From NCBI GenBank assembly GCA_023910675.1, contig JAAVWC010000008.1:62001-126000 (forward strand): DNA of 64,000 nt, written 5' to 3'. Shown here piece after piece: positions 62,824-64,000 of this stretch. Origin of the DNA: Gemmatimonas sp. (lineage in GTDB: Bacteria > Gemmatimonadota > Gemmatimonadetes > Gemmatimonadales > Gemmatimonadaceae). The translations under genes and the position numbers were made by a program. The number at the start of each line of letters is the position of its first letter. Within the stretch, counting starts at the first letter, position 1. The notes below the pieces were generated by a model. That model did not search any database, was not told where the DNA came from, and saw only the letters and a program-made list of their open reading frames with translations.

Positions 62824-64000
62824 TCAGGTGGCGCCGAGGGCGTGCTCGAGGTCGGCGATGATGTCGGCCACATGTTCGAGCCCGACGCTCACTCGGATCA
62901 GGCCGTCCGAGATGGCCACCGCCTCCCGTTCGGCGGGGGTCAGCTTGCTGTGGGTCGTCGAGGCCGGGTGGGTCACGATGGTGCGCGTGTCCCCGAGATT
63001 GGCGGAGTGCGAGACCATCTGCACGCGATCGAGGAATCGCCGGCCCGCTTCGAGACCGCCCTTGAGCACGAGCACGACGATGCCGCCGCCCTGGGACATC
63101 TGCCGCTTGGCGAGCTCATGGTGCGGGTGGGACGCGAGGAACGGGTAGCGCACGGACTCCAGCGCCGGGTGCCCCTCGAAGTGCGTGGCAATCGCCAACG
63201 CGTTGCTGCAATGACGGTCCATGCGCACCGCGAGCGTTTCGAGCGACTTGGAGAGCAGCCACGCGTTGAATGCACTCATGGCGGGGCCCGTGTGCCGGGC
63301 AAAAAAGCGGCAGTCCGCCATGTACTCGCGGGTACCCACGATGGCACCACCCAGGGCACGCCCCTGTCCGTCGATGTACTTGGTGGCGGAGTGGATGACC
63401 ACCGATGCCCCCAGCGCGAGCGGGCGCTGCAGATAGGGCGTCGCAAAACAGTTGTCGACCACGAGCGGGATGCCGCGCGACTGCGCGAGCGCTCCAAGCC
63501 AGGCGAGATCAATCAGTTCGAGCCCCGGATTGGACGGAGTCTCGATGAAGATGAGCTTCGTCTCCGGACGAATCAGGCGCTCCCAGCTGGCCGGGTCGCC
63601 GACGTCGGCGTAGTCGCTCGTCACCCCCCACTTGGGAAGAATGCGCGTGAACAGCTGGTGCGTGCTGCCAAACAGCGCCCGCGACGCGAGCACATGATCA
63701 CCACTCGAGACGCGCGCGGCGATGGCACAGAAGACGGCCGACATCCCCGACGACGTGGCGATACCATCTCCACCGCCTTCGAGCAGGCACAGCTTGCGCA
63801 CGAATTCGTCGGTGTTCGGATTCGCGTAGCGGCTGTAGATGTTGCCCGCCACTTCCTCGGAGAACAAGGCGCGCGCATGCTCGGCGTCGTCGAAGCGGAA
63901 ACTTGACGTGAGATACAACGGCACCGAGTGTTCCCGCTCCGGCGACACGGGTGCCTGTGCCCGAATGGCCAGTGTTTCGAAGTGGGTGTCGATCGGGTCG
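62824..64000 (-). CDS. O-succinylhomoserine sulfhydrylase-like PLP enzyme (MetZ-like), 5' end beyond window
   Basis: At least 391 codons. The frame is open to the window edge and includes the family start THFETLAIRAQ, so the start codon lies just outside. The PLP lysine is in SATKYIDGQGR near two-thirds of the chain, a MetZ-type signature. GNIYSRYANPN and the C-terminal THPASTTHSKL are also typical. It would form homocysteine directly from an acylhomoserine and sulfide. The gene is distinct from the cystathionine gamma-synthase-like gene at 52045-53214. Confidence 0.85.
   Translation of the reverse strand, partial: DPIDTHFETLAIRAQAPVSPEREHSVPLYLTSSFRFDDAEHARALFSEEVAGNIYSRYANPNTDEFVRKLCLLEGGGDGIATSSGMSAVFCAIAARVSSGDHVLASRALFGSTHQLFTRILPKWGVTSDYADVGDPASWERLIRPETKLIFIETPSNPGLELIDLAWLGALAQSRGIPLVVDNCFATPYLQRPLALGASVVIHSATKYIDGQGRALGGAIVGTREYMADCRFFARHTGPAMSAFNAWLLSKSLETLAVRMDRHCSNALAIATHFEGHPALESVRYPFLASHPHHELAKRQMSQGGGIVVLVLKGGLEAGRRFLDRVQMVSHSANLGDTRTIVTHPASTTHSKLTPAEREAVAISDGLIRVSVGLEHVADIIADLEHALGAT

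Overview
The window is about 64 kb of GC-rich bacterial DNA. It has a conserved chromosomal backbone on both sides (about 1-8222 and 48490-64000) and a roughly 40 kb accessory island between them. The backbone genes (a UbiE/UbiD/UbiA/UbiX-type menaquinone cluster, a GIY-YIG nuclease, mutM, purD, glmM-glmS, prfC, two transsulfuration-type PLP enzymes, an HD-GYP regulator) and the many lipoproteins of unknown function fit a Gemmatimonadota-like organism. That assignment is inferred from gene content and base composition, not from a marker gene.

Left backbone (1-7759): an ECF sigma factor with its zinc-binding anti-sigma factor faces a tightly packed quinone operon. Its order is methyltransferase, UbiD-type decarboxylase, prenyltransferase, UbiX flavin prenyltransferase, a membrane protein and a YfcE-like phosphoesterase, with several start/stop overlaps. 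A UvrC/Cho-like GIY-YIG nuclease follows on the minus strand.

Island: a 461-bp perfect direct repeat (7762-8222 and 48490-48950) carries the last 142 codons of mutM. The right copy is part of an intact mutM next to an intact purD. Just inside the left copy is a diverged remnant of a mutM 5' end. Just inside the right copy is a diverged remnant of purD. The simplest reading is that the island sat between mutM and purD in a related donor and arrived with pieces of both genes. Recombination between the two 461-bp copies would excise 40,728 bp and restore nuclease-mutM-purD.

Island contents from left to right: small ORFs; a lipoprotein gene split by an IS3-type element; TcmP with its DUF5131 partner; a repeated family of very small genes called A and B here; three minus-strand genes led by a NYN-domain protein; an O-antigen-ligase/TPR gene split by an IS5-type element; a run of secreted proteins and lipoproteins including a likely HExxH protein; an MmeI-like type IIG restriction-modification gene with an in-frame TAG; a minus-strand cluster with a DUF234 ATPase, an XRE-ankyrin protein and a HEPN-motif protein; an operon of a TniA/TnsB-like DDE transposase, a TniB/TnsC-like ATPase and a 703-residue protein with predicted tandem winged helices; an HNH protein; and three IS elements (two IS3-like, one IS256-like) at the right end. 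The content looks like a defence and mobile-gene island. No tyrosine or serine recombinase, tRNA or CRISPR array was seen.

Right backbone (48522-64000): mutM, purD, an M48-like protein lacking the first His and the Glu of HExxH, a cystathionine gamma-synthase-like gene, an HD-GYP response regulator, a shortened AMP-binding protein, glmM-glmS, prfC, a coiled-coil protein, a lower-GC dtd gene, and a MetZ-like gene that leaves the window. Two large palindromes with the same central sequence lie beside genes here.
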